From contig JACMIU010000702.1 of NCBI GenBank assembly GCA_014380985.1, forward strand, positions 1-9,436: a stretch of DNA of 9,436 bases, read 5' to 3'. Positions 1 to 5,439 of this stretch are shown in pieces (positions within the stretch are counted from its first letter, which is position 1; every line of letters begins with the position of its first letter). This DNA is from Armatimonadota bacterium. GTDB lineage: Bacteria > Armatimonadota > Armatimonadia > Armatimonadales > Armatimonadaceae. The notes beneath the pieces are model-generated. The model was not told the origin of the DNA and ran no database searches. It saw only the letters and a list, made by a program, of their open reading frames with translations. Both the position numbers and the translations under genes were made by a program.

Positions 1-573
1 GTGGATGCCGTCGTCCGCCCAGAGTTCAAGGCGCGGCGCACCGGTCACATCGAGCATTTCGGGAAACACATCAACAAACACGCTTTCCGCTCGCTCGGCG
101 ATTTTTTCGCGTATCCGGGCGTTCACGGCAACGATTCGGTTCAACACATTGGCGCGACTCGGCGACGGCTTAATGCTGATAAACGCAAACGGCACACCGG
201 GCATCCGGTCGCGCACCATCGCATGAAGCCAAACAAACGAATCGAAAACGGCGTCCACGCTTCTGCCGTCGCCTAAATCGTTTTCGCCCGCGTAGAAAAC
301 GAGTGAACGCACCGGGAACGATTCTCGCACGACGCGCCCCGGCAATCGGTCAAAATAATGCACACACGCGGCGAGCGTCGAACCTCCGAAACCGAGGTTC
401 ACGCATTGCCGGGGGACGGCGGCGAACGGCGCAATATCGGTCTGCAATGTTTCCCAAAGGCGCACCGATGAACTGCCGTAAAACACGATGCTTCCGGGCG
501 GCACTGGCTCAACGTTCGCGCCAAACGTTTTGGCTTCCAACACTCTGACTTCGGACTCGTAGGATTCAAACAC
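1..573 (-). CDS. SGNH/GDSL-family hydrolase, 3' end outside the window
   Basis: Probable esterase or lipase-like hydrolase of the SGNH superfamily; substrate cannot be told. The 191 visible codons carry all four family blocks: FYGSSSVRLW (residues 31-40, nucleophile Ser in GSSS), NLGFGGS (block II glycine), YAGENDL (block III GxND-type, oxyanion-hole Asn) and, exactly at the window edge, DDGIH (block V, catalytic Asp and His). The GSSS form in place of GDSL is common in the bacterial GDSL-like lipase/acylhydrolase families. No ATG is available in this frame; the GTG at 571-573 is chosen because a purine-rich GAAAG-type stretch lies just upstream and it leaves a normal distance to block I. A further in-frame GTG lies ten codons upstream. 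No signal peptide is seen, so it is probably cytoplasmic. It is the last visible gene of the leftward cluster, 61 bases after the TPR gene, and may continue only a few residues beyond the edge. Confidence 0.85.
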   Translation of the reverse strand, partial: MFESYESEVRVLEAKTFGANVEPVPPGSIVFYGSSSVRLWETLQTDIAPFAAVPRQCVNLGFGGSTLAACVHYFDRLPGRVVRESFPVRSLVFYAGENDLGDGRSVDAVFDSFVWLHAMVRDRMPGVPFAFISIKPSPSRANVLNRIVAVNARIREKIAERAESVFVDVFPEMLDVTGAPRLELWADDGIH

Positions 574-634
574 GGATAAACTTTCTTTACACGGCACGGG
601 TTGGTGCGGCGCGGCAAGTATAACACATACGCAG

Positions 635-1174
635 TTAATTTAGCCACGACAGGGCGCGGCGATACGCCCGCCGTGCCGCGTGAAACGACGGGTCAAGCGA
701 AAGCGACTGATGGTACAAATCCCGCGCTTCGCTGAAGTGTCCGCCCTGCTCGCGGATTCGCCCCAGATGGTAGAACGGATAGCACCGGCAGTCATAACGC
801 GGGCAGGCGATGGCTTGCTCGAAATAGCCGACCGCCTGCCGCGTGAGTTCCTGCGCCACGTCTTTATCGTCCGCCACATCAGATTGCCGCAAAAGGTAGA
901 CCCCCAAATCGTTGTAGGCGTTGCCGAAATCGGGGGCAAGCGCAATCGCGGCGCGGCAGTGCGCCATCGCCGGTTCGATAAGCCCGCGCTCGGCGATTGT
1001 CCATGCCAGCGCGACGTGCGCTTCGGCGGTCGGAAACAGGTCGAGCGACATTTGATAATACGCGGCGGCGTCCTCACGGTCGCCGGATGCGAACCGGGCG
1101 TCGCCGAGAACGCGAAACTCTTCCGCCTCAACGTGCGCCGACAACTCGTTCAAATCCAAAACCGTTTCGCTCAT
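635..1174 (-). CDS. Tetratricopeptide-repeat (TPR) protein
   Basis: A 179-residue protein made almost wholly of TPR helices, which normally form a scaffold for protein-protein contacts; the partner is unknown. Repeat-like units run at about residues 19-50, 51-83, 84-126 and 131-164, each with the A/G/Y pattern of TPRs and the closing Pro-containing turn (for example DLFPTAEAHVALAW, ALAPDFGNAYNDLG, SLDPSFHAARRAY). The third unit has a charged insertion (about residues 98-112) before the second helix. There is no signal peptide or membrane segment, so it is likely cytoplasmic. The ATG is supported by a GAAGGG ribosome-binding site about 8 nt upstream, in the 12-base gap after the UPF0173 gene, so the two are almost certainly co-transcribed. 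The long plus-strand frame over it is a shadow. Confidence 0.85.
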   Translation of the reverse strand: MSETVLDLNELSAHVEAEEFRVLGDARFASGDREDAAAYYQMSLDLFPTAEAHVALAWTIAERGLIEPAMAHCRAAIALAPDFGNAYNDLGVYLLRQSDVADDKDVAQELTRQAVGYFEQAIACPRYDCRCYPFYHLGRIREQGGHFSEARDLYHQSLSLDPSFHAARRAYRRALSWLN

Positions 1175-1186
1175 GTCATCGCCCTT

Positions 1187-1939
1187 CTAACCGTGAATCG
1201 TTTGCCCCGGCTCCATTTCCGCGACCTGCACCGTCGCTTCGACGTGCGCCAACGCTTCGCGGAACTTGTCCGGCGTTCCGGTCAGCATCGGGAACGTGCC
1301 ATAATGAATCGGAATCACGTACTCTACCGACGCGAGAAGCGCGGACGCGGACGCCGCTTCACGCGGTCCCATCGTGTAATGGTCGCCAATCGGCAGAAGC
1401 GCGATGCGCGGCGTGTAGATTTCGCTGATTAAACGCATATCGCCGAAAATCGCCGTGTCGCCCGCGTGGTAAATGCTAAACGTTTCATCGCCGTCGGGAA
1501 CGGAAATCACAAAGCCCATCGGTTCGCCCGCGTAGAGCATCGTGCCGTTGTCGTTGATACTGGTCGTGTGGTCGGCGTGCGTCATGGTGACGGCGAAGCC
1601 TAAATCATCGAACGGAACCGTGCCGCCCTTGTTGACCGAAATCAGTTTTTCTTCCGCGATTCCCTTCTTGCCGAGATACGCGCACACTTCCGGCACGGCG
1701 AGAATATAGCAATCGTTCGCTATGGCAATCGGAAGGCAGTCGGCGAAGTGATCGTCGTGCGTGTGCGTCAGCAGAATCAAATCAAGATCGCCGATTTCGT
1801 CGTTCGTGAGAGGGCATCGGGGGTTGTTCTCGACAAACGGGTCAATCAGCACCCGCGCCCCGATTTCGGTTTCAAACAGCACGGTCGAGTGTCCCAAGTA
1901 GGTCAGCGAGAAGCCTTGCGGCAGGTACGGAGTTGGCAT
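1187..1939 (-). CDS. UPF0173 metal-dependent hydrolase (metallo-beta-lactamase fold)
   Basis: A 250-residue member of the UPF0173 (YtkL-like) branch of the metallo-beta-lactamase superfamily, cytoplasmic by absence of a signal peptide; its physiological substrate is unknown for the family. The metal-binding signature HxHxDH is at residues 59-64 (THTHDDHF), further ligands are His121 (MTHADHT), His158/Asp161 (YHAGDT) and His212 (IPIHYGTF). The block LLPIGDHYTMGPREAA (residues 181-196) is diagnostic for UPF0173 and separates it from beta-lactamases, glyoxalases and RNases of the same fold. It is slightly longer than the roughly 225-230 residues usual for the family because of a short N-terminal extension and an insert near residues 125-152. 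The ATG at 1939 follows the stop of the DUF1802 gene by 10 bases, with only a weak GAAAG-type Shine-Dalgarno sequence. Confidence 0.92.
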   Translation of the reverse strand: MPTPYLPQGFSLTYLGHSTVLFETEIGARVLIDPFVENNPRCPLTNDEIGDLDLILLTHTHDDHFADCLPIAIANDCYILAVPEVCAYLGKKGIAEEKLISVNKGGTVPFDDLGFAVTMTHADHTTSINDNGTMLYAGEPMGFVISVPDGDETFSIYHAGDTAIFGDMRLISEIYTPRIALLPIGDHYTMGPREAASASALLASVEYVIPIHYGTFPMLTGTPDKFREALAHVEATVQVAEMEPGQTIHG

Positions 1940-1949
1940 TGTTTTTCTT

Positions 1950-2567
1950 TCAGTCGGTGGTCAAAATACGTTTGGTGACGCGGACGCGCTCTTCGTAGGT
2001 GTGGCGCGTGAGGGCGGGCGTCGCCCCCGCAAGGGACAGTTCCTGCTCCAGCGTGATCCACGATTTGCACCCGTAATAGTCCGGCTCCATCGGCACGGTG
2101 ACGGGCGCGGGCAGGTTGTAAGCGCGAAGGAACAAACAATAGAGCGGCTTCGTGGGATCGTTCCCGGCGCGGAACTTCAGGAACGCATCGCCGTAAATAT
2201 GTTGCGAACCGAATGTAAACAGTTTCGGATAGAACGCAGGTTCCACGTGCAGAATATCGGTGATACGCGCCCATGCGTCTATGCGGATAGCGTCGCCCTT
2301 CGCCCGCAGTTTCTCTTCCTCTTCGCGCCACGCGCCGTAGCACGGCTGAAGCGTTCCGGCTTGCTCCGCCTGATGGTCATACGTCGGGAACAACAGCACG
2401 TCCCGCGACTCGACCACGAACTCGCCCCCGGCTTCGCGGATGCCGCCCTTTCGGAGCAGTATCACCTGCCGCCCTTCGCGCAGGGCGCGAATCGCTACCG
2501 CCCATTCTTTGAGCGCGGCCGTTAATGTTCGTGGGGTTTCGTTTTCGGCGTTCACGGCTCGTTCCAT
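1950..2567 (-). CDS. DUF1802 family protein
   Basis: A 205-residue protein of the DUF1802 family, known mostly from cyanobacteria and other deep-branching bacteria and without an assigned function. The hallmark N-terminal block is clear: ALKEWAVAIRAL (residues 18-29), RQVILLRKGGIREAGGEF (33-50) and LLFPTYDHQAEQ (58-69). I chose the ATG at 2567 because homology starts about 17 residues after it; the frame stays open for 73 more codons upstream, but that part is Cys/Arg-rich and reads through the divergent promoter region, so it is not real coding sequence. No Shine-Dalgarno sequence is evident, so translation may start on a short or leaderless transcript. It is the first gene of the leftward cluster and is divergent from the alanine-type operon. 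No signal peptide or membrane segment. Confidence 0.85.
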   Translation of the reverse strand: MERAVNAENETPRTLTAALKEWAVAIRALREGRQVILLRKGGIREAGGEFVVESRDVLLFPTYDHQAEQAGTLQPCYGAWREEEEKLRAKGDAIRIDAWARITDILHVEPAFYPKLFTFGSQHIYGDAFLKFRAGNDPTKPLYCLFLRAYNLPAPVTVPMEPDYYGCKSWITLEQELSLAGATPALTRHTYEERVRVTKRILTTD

Positions 2568-2610
2568 TGTTCTATGTTGTACCCAAAACGGCGCGAAAAC
2601 ACGGCGCGGC

Positions 2611-2639
2611 TTGACCGACCGGCATTTCGCGCTTATAAT
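2611..2639 (+). promoter_or_regulatory. Near-consensus sigma-70 promoter
   Basis: TTGACC at 2611-2616, a 17-base spacer and a perfect TATAAT at 2634-2639 form a strong housekeeping-type promoter reading right. The expected start of transcription is near 2645-2647. It would drive the attenuator-like leader and then the nucleotidyltransferase, Lrp-type regulator and aminotransferase genes. The -10 is nearly symmetrical, so the other strand reads TATTAT, but no convincing -35 accompanies it there. Confidence 0.75.
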
Positions 2640-2645
2640 AGCGAC

Positions 2646-2708
2646 GTGTACCCGAACTTGTCCGCGCCTGTCGCACTCGCAAACGCCGTAGCAACCGCTA
2701 CCGCGTAA
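2646..2708 (+). CDS. Putative Ala-rich leader peptide of an attenuator
   Basis: A 20-codon frame beginning with GTG, almost at the predicted transcription start, and ending in TAA at 2706-2708. Seven of 20 residues are alanine, and the end reads ALANAVATATA, so Ala occupies every second codon from 12 to 20; two internal Val and two Leu codons are the other notable ones. It is followed by a terminator and a competing helix and precedes an operon that ends in an alanine-type aminotransferase, the arrangement expected of a leader peptide sensing charged tRNA-Ala. If the predicted start is right it would be translated leaderless; no Shine-Dalgarno sequence fits. The caution is that GC-rich non-coding DNA produces Ala codons easily, and translation is not shown. 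Confidence 0.4.
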   Translation: MYPNLSAPVALANAVATATA

Positions 2709-2762
2709 GCACTGCCGCATGGATTTTTTGAACGATCGAACCTTCCGTGCGAACAATCGCGG
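2701..2762 (+). promoter_or_regulatory. Candidate antiterminator structure
   Basis: Two nested helices are possible in the leader RNA. The inner one pairs CGCAUGGA (2716-2723) with UCCGUGCG (2744-2751), eight contiguous pairs with one G-U. The outer one pairs CCGCG (2701-2705) with CGCGG (2758-2762). Both use bases of the downstream terminator stem (2737-2769), so antiterminator and terminator exclude each other. The 5' strands lie on the last leader-peptide codons and 8-15 bases past its stop. A ribosome at the stop codon would therefore mask them, while a ribosome stalled on the Ala codons would leave at least the inner helix free. A small hairpin GUAGC/GCUAC (2688-2701) also lies within the peptide codons. 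All of this is read by eye; no folding energy was computed. Confidence 0.45.
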
Positions 2763-2776
2763 AGGGTCGTTTTTTT
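2737..2776 (+). terminator. Intrinsic terminator (attenuator) before the operon's first gene
   Basis: The stem pairs 2737-2749 with 2758-2769 (12 pairs including G-U, one bulged A at 2740) around an 8-nt loop, and is followed at once by seven T (2770-2776). This is a canonical Rho-independent terminator on the plus strand. It sits about 100-130 nt after the predicted transcription start and 11 nt before the ATG at 2788. No complete larger gene precedes it on this strand, so it would end either a short leader transcript (attenuation) or a small RNA. Confidence 0.75.
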
Positions 2777-2787
2777 GTGAGAACATA

Positions 2788-3597
2788 ATGCCACTAACCG
2801 AACATCATCAGTTTGTCGGACGCGCAGTGTCGCTGTTCCGCGCCGATTCGCGCTTTGTCGGCGCCGGAGTCGGCGGCTCATGGCTCACGAACACAATGGA
2901 TCGCTTTTCGGACGTTGACCTCGTGATTGTTGTGGAACCAGAATCGTTCTGCGAGGTGATTTCTGAACGCACGGCGATTGCAACGAAACTTGGTAGTTGT
3001 CTCGCGGCGTTCACCGGTGAGCACGTCGGCGAACCACGCCTTCTTATCTGCCTGTACGATTCACCGCTTCTGCACGTTGATCTGAAGTTCGTTACCCTGC
3101 CCGATCTCACGCATCGGGTGGAAGACCCGGTGGTACTCTGGGAGCGCGAAGGTCGAATGTCGCAGGTGATCGCCGCAAGCATGGCACACTATCCGCCACT
3201 CGACCCGCAGTGGATTGAAGACCGATTTTGGGTGTGGGCGCACTATGTTGCGCTGAAAATCGGGCGTGGCGAACTTTTTGAGGCAATTTCAATGCTGGAT
3301 TACTTACGGCAGACGGCAATCGCGCCATTTTTACACACACGGCACGGGCAATCACCGCGTGGTGTTCGACATCTGGAAAGGGTCGCGCCGGAAGCAGTAC
3401 CGTATCTAGTGCAAAGTTTGGCGACACATACCCCCTTGTCCTGCGCCGACGCGCTTTTGTGCGTCATCAAACTTTACCGTGATCTGCGGGAGCCGCTTGT
3501 TGGCGATGACACGATCACAAAACGCACTGACGCTGAAACCGCCGTGATGCTCTATGTGCATGAAATCCGAACCGCCTCTGAAAACAACAATTTATGA
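2788..3597 (+). CDS. Nucleotidyltransferase-fold protein (Pol beta superfamily, aminoglycoside adenylyltransferase-like)
   Basis: A 269-residue protein with the minimal nucleotidyltransferase signature: Gly30-Ser31 (VGGSW), the metal-binding pair Asp42-x-Asp44 (FSDVDLVIV) eleven residues later, and a likely third carboxylate Asp98 in LLHVDLKFV. The rest (about residues 130-260) is helical, as in aminoglycoside-adenylyltransferase-like proteins. It probably transfers a nucleotide to a small molecule or protein; the acceptor cannot be inferred. The ATG at 2788 is preferred over an in-frame ATG at 2719, which would place the terminator stem and T-run inside the coding region. Its TGA overlaps the ATG of the Lrp-type gene (ATGA), indicating translational coupling. 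No good Shine-Dalgarno sequence is seen; GGAGGG at 2761-2766 is too distant. Such proteins are often annotated as nucleotidyltransferase-domain or resistance-like; a resistance role is not supported by context. Confidence 0.8.
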   Translation: MPLTEHHQFVGRAVSLFRADSRFVGAGVGGSWLTNTMDRFSDVDLVIVVEPESFCEVISERTAIATKLGSCLAAFTGEHVGEPRLLICLYDSPLLHVDLKFVTLPDLTHRVEDPVVLWEREGRMSQVIAASMAHYPPLDPQWIEDRFWVWAHYVALKIGRGELFEAISMLDYLRQTAIAPFLHTRHGQSPRGVRHLERVAPEAVPYLVQSLATHTPLSCADALLCVIKLYRDLREPLVGDDTITKRTDAETAVMLYVHEIRTASENNNL

Positions 3598-4094
3598 ATC
3601 CTTTACAAACCGCTGTTCTGCGCGTCCTCGAATTGGACGCCCGCACTCCCGTTTCCGAAATCGCCGCGCAGGTCGGTGCGACCGAAGCCGAAGTCGAAGC
3701 CATCATCGTTGCCGCGCAAAAGAATGGGCTAATTCGCTCGTATCGCACTCGAATTGACTGGGAACGCGCCGGACAGCCCCGCGTATTCGCGTTTATTGAC
3801 GTTTCCGCGACGCCCGAACGCGGTTCCGGCTACGACCGTATCGCCGAGCGGATTTACCGTTATCCCGAAGTCCATTCTGTCTACCTTGTGTCGGGGACGC
3901 AGGATTTGCGGGTCGTGGTGGAGGGCGAAACGATTCAAGCCGTGGCGAACTTTGTCGCCGAACGTCTCGCCACGATTGACGGGGTGCGCGGAACGCAAAC
4001 GAACTTCCTGCTCAAAAAGTACAAAGAGGACGGCGTTTTCTTCACCGGAGCAGAAACAGAGGACGCTCGCCTTCCGGTGACGCCGTCCGCGTAG
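3594..4094 (+). CDS. alaR: Lrp/AsnC-family transcriptional regulator, AlaR-like
   Basis: A 166-residue feast/famine regulator. Residues 1-50 form the winged helix-turn-helix (LELDARTPVSEIAAQVGATEAEVEAII... in pattern), and residues about 60-150 the RAM ligand-binding and oligomerisation domain, with ERIYRYPEVHSVYLVSGTQD and the KKYKEDGVFF end typical of the AlaR (YugG) subgroup. In Bacillus subtilis AlaR (YugG) lies directly before the alanine transaminase AlaT (YugH) and controls it; the same order is found here, and both proteins resemble those Bacillus counterparts from memory of their sequences. Its likely role is to sense an amino acid, plausibly alanine, and regulate this operon. It overlaps the upstream nucleotidyltransferase gene by four bases and is followed by a 42-base gap. 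The family is certain; the symbol rests on synteny and remembered similarity. Confidence 0.88.
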   Translation: MNPLQTAVLRVLELDARTPVSEIAAQVGATEAEVEAIIVAAQKNGLIRSYRTRIDWERAGQPRVFAFIDVSATPERGSGYDRIAERIYRYPEVHSVYLVSGTQDLRVVVEGETIQAVANFVAERLATIDGVRGTQTNFLLKKYKEDGVFFTGAETEDARLPVTPSA

Positions 4095-4102
4095 GACAAA
4101 AC

Positions 4103-4131
4103 AAGAGAGAAAAAAGAAAAGAAAAGAAAAA
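4103..4131 (+). repeat. 29-nt homopurine tract with AAAAG repeats
   Basis: An uninterrupted run of A and G immediately before the aminotransferase start, containing a run of AAAAG units. It replaces a normal Shine-Dalgarno region. It would be unstructured in mRNA and could act as a ribosome standby or loading site. Short A-rich repeats of this kind can also slip in length during replication. Confidence 0.8.
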
Positions 4132-4136
4132 CAACG

Positions 4137-5291
4137 ATGAAACCATTAAGTGAAAAAATACTATCCGTTCCGGCGTCGGGGATACGCCGCTTTTTCGATC
4201 TCGTTGCCGAAATGGACGACGTTATCTCGCTCGGCGTCGGCGAACCCGACTTCGTGACACCGTGGCGCGTGCGCGAAGCCGCGATTTGGAGTCTCGAAAA
4301 GGGGCAGACGACGTACACGAGCAACTACGGGCTGCTCGAATTGCGTATCGAGGTCGTCAAGAAGATGCGCGAGCGGTACGGCGTGGAGTGGGATCCGAAA
4401 AGCGAGGTGCTGGTCACGGTCGGCGTGTCGGAAGCGTTGGACACGGCGTTTCGCGCCCTCTTAAATCCCGGCGATGAGGTGCTGATACCGGAGCCGTGCT
4501 ACGTTTCGTATGCGCCGTGCGTCGCGTTCGCGGGAGGCGTTCCGGTCGCGGTTCCGACGCGGGCGGATAGTGGCTTTCGGGCGAACGCGACGGACATTGC
4601 GTCACGCATCACGCCGCGAACGAAGGCGATTTTGCTGTCGTACCCGACGAACCCGACTGGCGCGACGATGGACACGGCGGGTCTTCAGGCTATCGTGGAC
4701 GTTTGTGTGGCGCACGATTTGTATATTATCTCGGACGAAATCTACGACCGGCTTTCCTACGACGCGCCGCACGTTTGCGTGGCGACTTTGCCCGGAGCCT
4801 ACGACCGGACGATTCTTCTCAACGGCTTCTCGAAGGCATACGCGATGACCGGTTGGCGCATCGGCTATGCCTGCGCCCCCGCCGCAATCATCGAAGTGAT
4901 GATGAAAATCCACCAGTACACGATGTTGTGCGCCCCGATTACCGCCCAAATCGCCGCGATGGAAGCGTTGCGCCGGGGCGACCGCGACGCCGACGAAATG
5001 TGCGCCGACTACGACCGCCGCCGCCGCCTGTTCGTCAAGGGCTTGAACGACATCGGACTGGATTGCCCCCTGCCCGGCGGCGCGTTTTACGCCTTTCCGT
5101 CGGTCAAGCGGTTCGGGCTGGACGCGGAGACGTTCGCGGAGAAGTTACTGAAAGACGAGCGCGTGTTGGTCGTGCCGGGACCGGTTTTCGGGGACGGCGG
5201 CGTCGGGCATATCCGCTGTTGCTACGCCACCGCGACAGAAAAGTTGCAGGAAGCGTTGCGCCGAATGGAGCGTTTCGTCGGGCGACTGTGA
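4137..5291 (+). CDS. alaT: PLP-dependent class I/II aminotransferase, probable alanine transaminase AlaT
   Basis: A complete 384-residue fold-type I aminotransferase. Visible catalytic features are Asn172 (YPTNPTG), Asp200 and Tyr203 (SDEIYDR), the PLP Schiff-base Lys233 in GFSKAYAMTGWRIGY with phosphate-binding Arg241, and the substrate-carboxylate Arg360 (HIRCCYA). The N-terminal block (SGIRRFFDLVAEMDDVISLGVGEPDF in pattern) and KIHQYTMLCAP resemble the Bacillus YugH/AlaT and PatA group, and the AlaR-like regulator directly upstream strengthens alanine formation from pyruvate and glutamate as the likely reaction. Aspartate or aromatic amino acids remain possible substrates because specificity in this group is hard to read from sequence. 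Cytoplasmic. The ATG at 4137 follows the homopurine tract; no alternative start is needed. The strong plus-strand frame at 4703-5617 is a shadow of it. Confidence 0.9.
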   Translation: MKPLSEKILSVPASGIRRFFDLVAEMDDVISLGVGEPDFVTPWRVREAAIWSLEKGQTTYTSNYGLLELRIEVVKKMRERYGVEWDPKSEVLVTVGVSEALDTAFRALLNPGDEVLIPEPCYVSYAPCVAFAGGVPVAVPTRADSGFRANATDIASRITPRTKAILLSYPTNPTGATMDTAGLQAIVDVCVAHDLYIISDEIYDRLSYDAPHVCVATLPGAYDRTILLNGFSKAYAMTGWRIGYACAPAAIIEVMMKIHQYTMLCAPITAQIAAMEALRRGDRDADEMCADYDRRRRLFVKGLNDIGLDCPLPGGAFYAFPSVKRFGLDAETFAEKLLKDERVLVVPGPVFGDGGVGHIRCCYATATEKLQEALRRMERFVGRL

Positions 5292-5350
5292 TACGTGGCG
5301 GACGCAAAGCGCGGAAGAATCCCCAGCAAGCAGCGCGAATAGGCGGGGCA

Positions 5351-5371
5351 GGCGCGATGGTTCGTCGCGCC
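5351..5371 (+). other. GC-rich hairpin after the aminotransferase gene
   Basis: GGCGCGA (5351-5357) and TCGCGCC (5365-5371) form a perfect 7-bp stem around a 7-nt loop, 60 bases after the aminotransferase stop. No T-run follows, so it is not a standard intrinsic terminator; it may protect the 3' end of the transcript or assist Rho-type termination. The remainder of the 148-base gap shows no convincing promoter. Confidence 0.45.
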
Positions 5372-5439
5372 ATTCCCGTTGCTCGAAAGATAATTTCATA
5401 TTCCACACTTGCTACAAACTCCCGCACCACGCTCCGGCG

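Noticed and set aside
680..1432. A 250-codon plus-strand frame opposite the TPR and UPF0173 genes
   Set aside because: It is Arg-rich and without a recognisable domain, and it is antisense to two clear genes; it is a codon-bias shadow.
2646..2776. T-box riboswitch for tRNA-Ala
   Set aside because: The leader is too short for Stem I plus antiterminator, and the conserved T-box sequence that pairs with the tRNA acceptor end is not present.
2568..2786. N-terminal extension of the DUF1802 frame by 73 codons
   Set aside because: The extension has no family similarity and would cover the divergent promoter and leader; the ATG at 2567 fits the family start.
3061..3427. Minus-strand frames within the nucleotidyltransferase gene
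   Set aside because: They are antisense to a gene with clear catalytic motifs and carry no domain signal.
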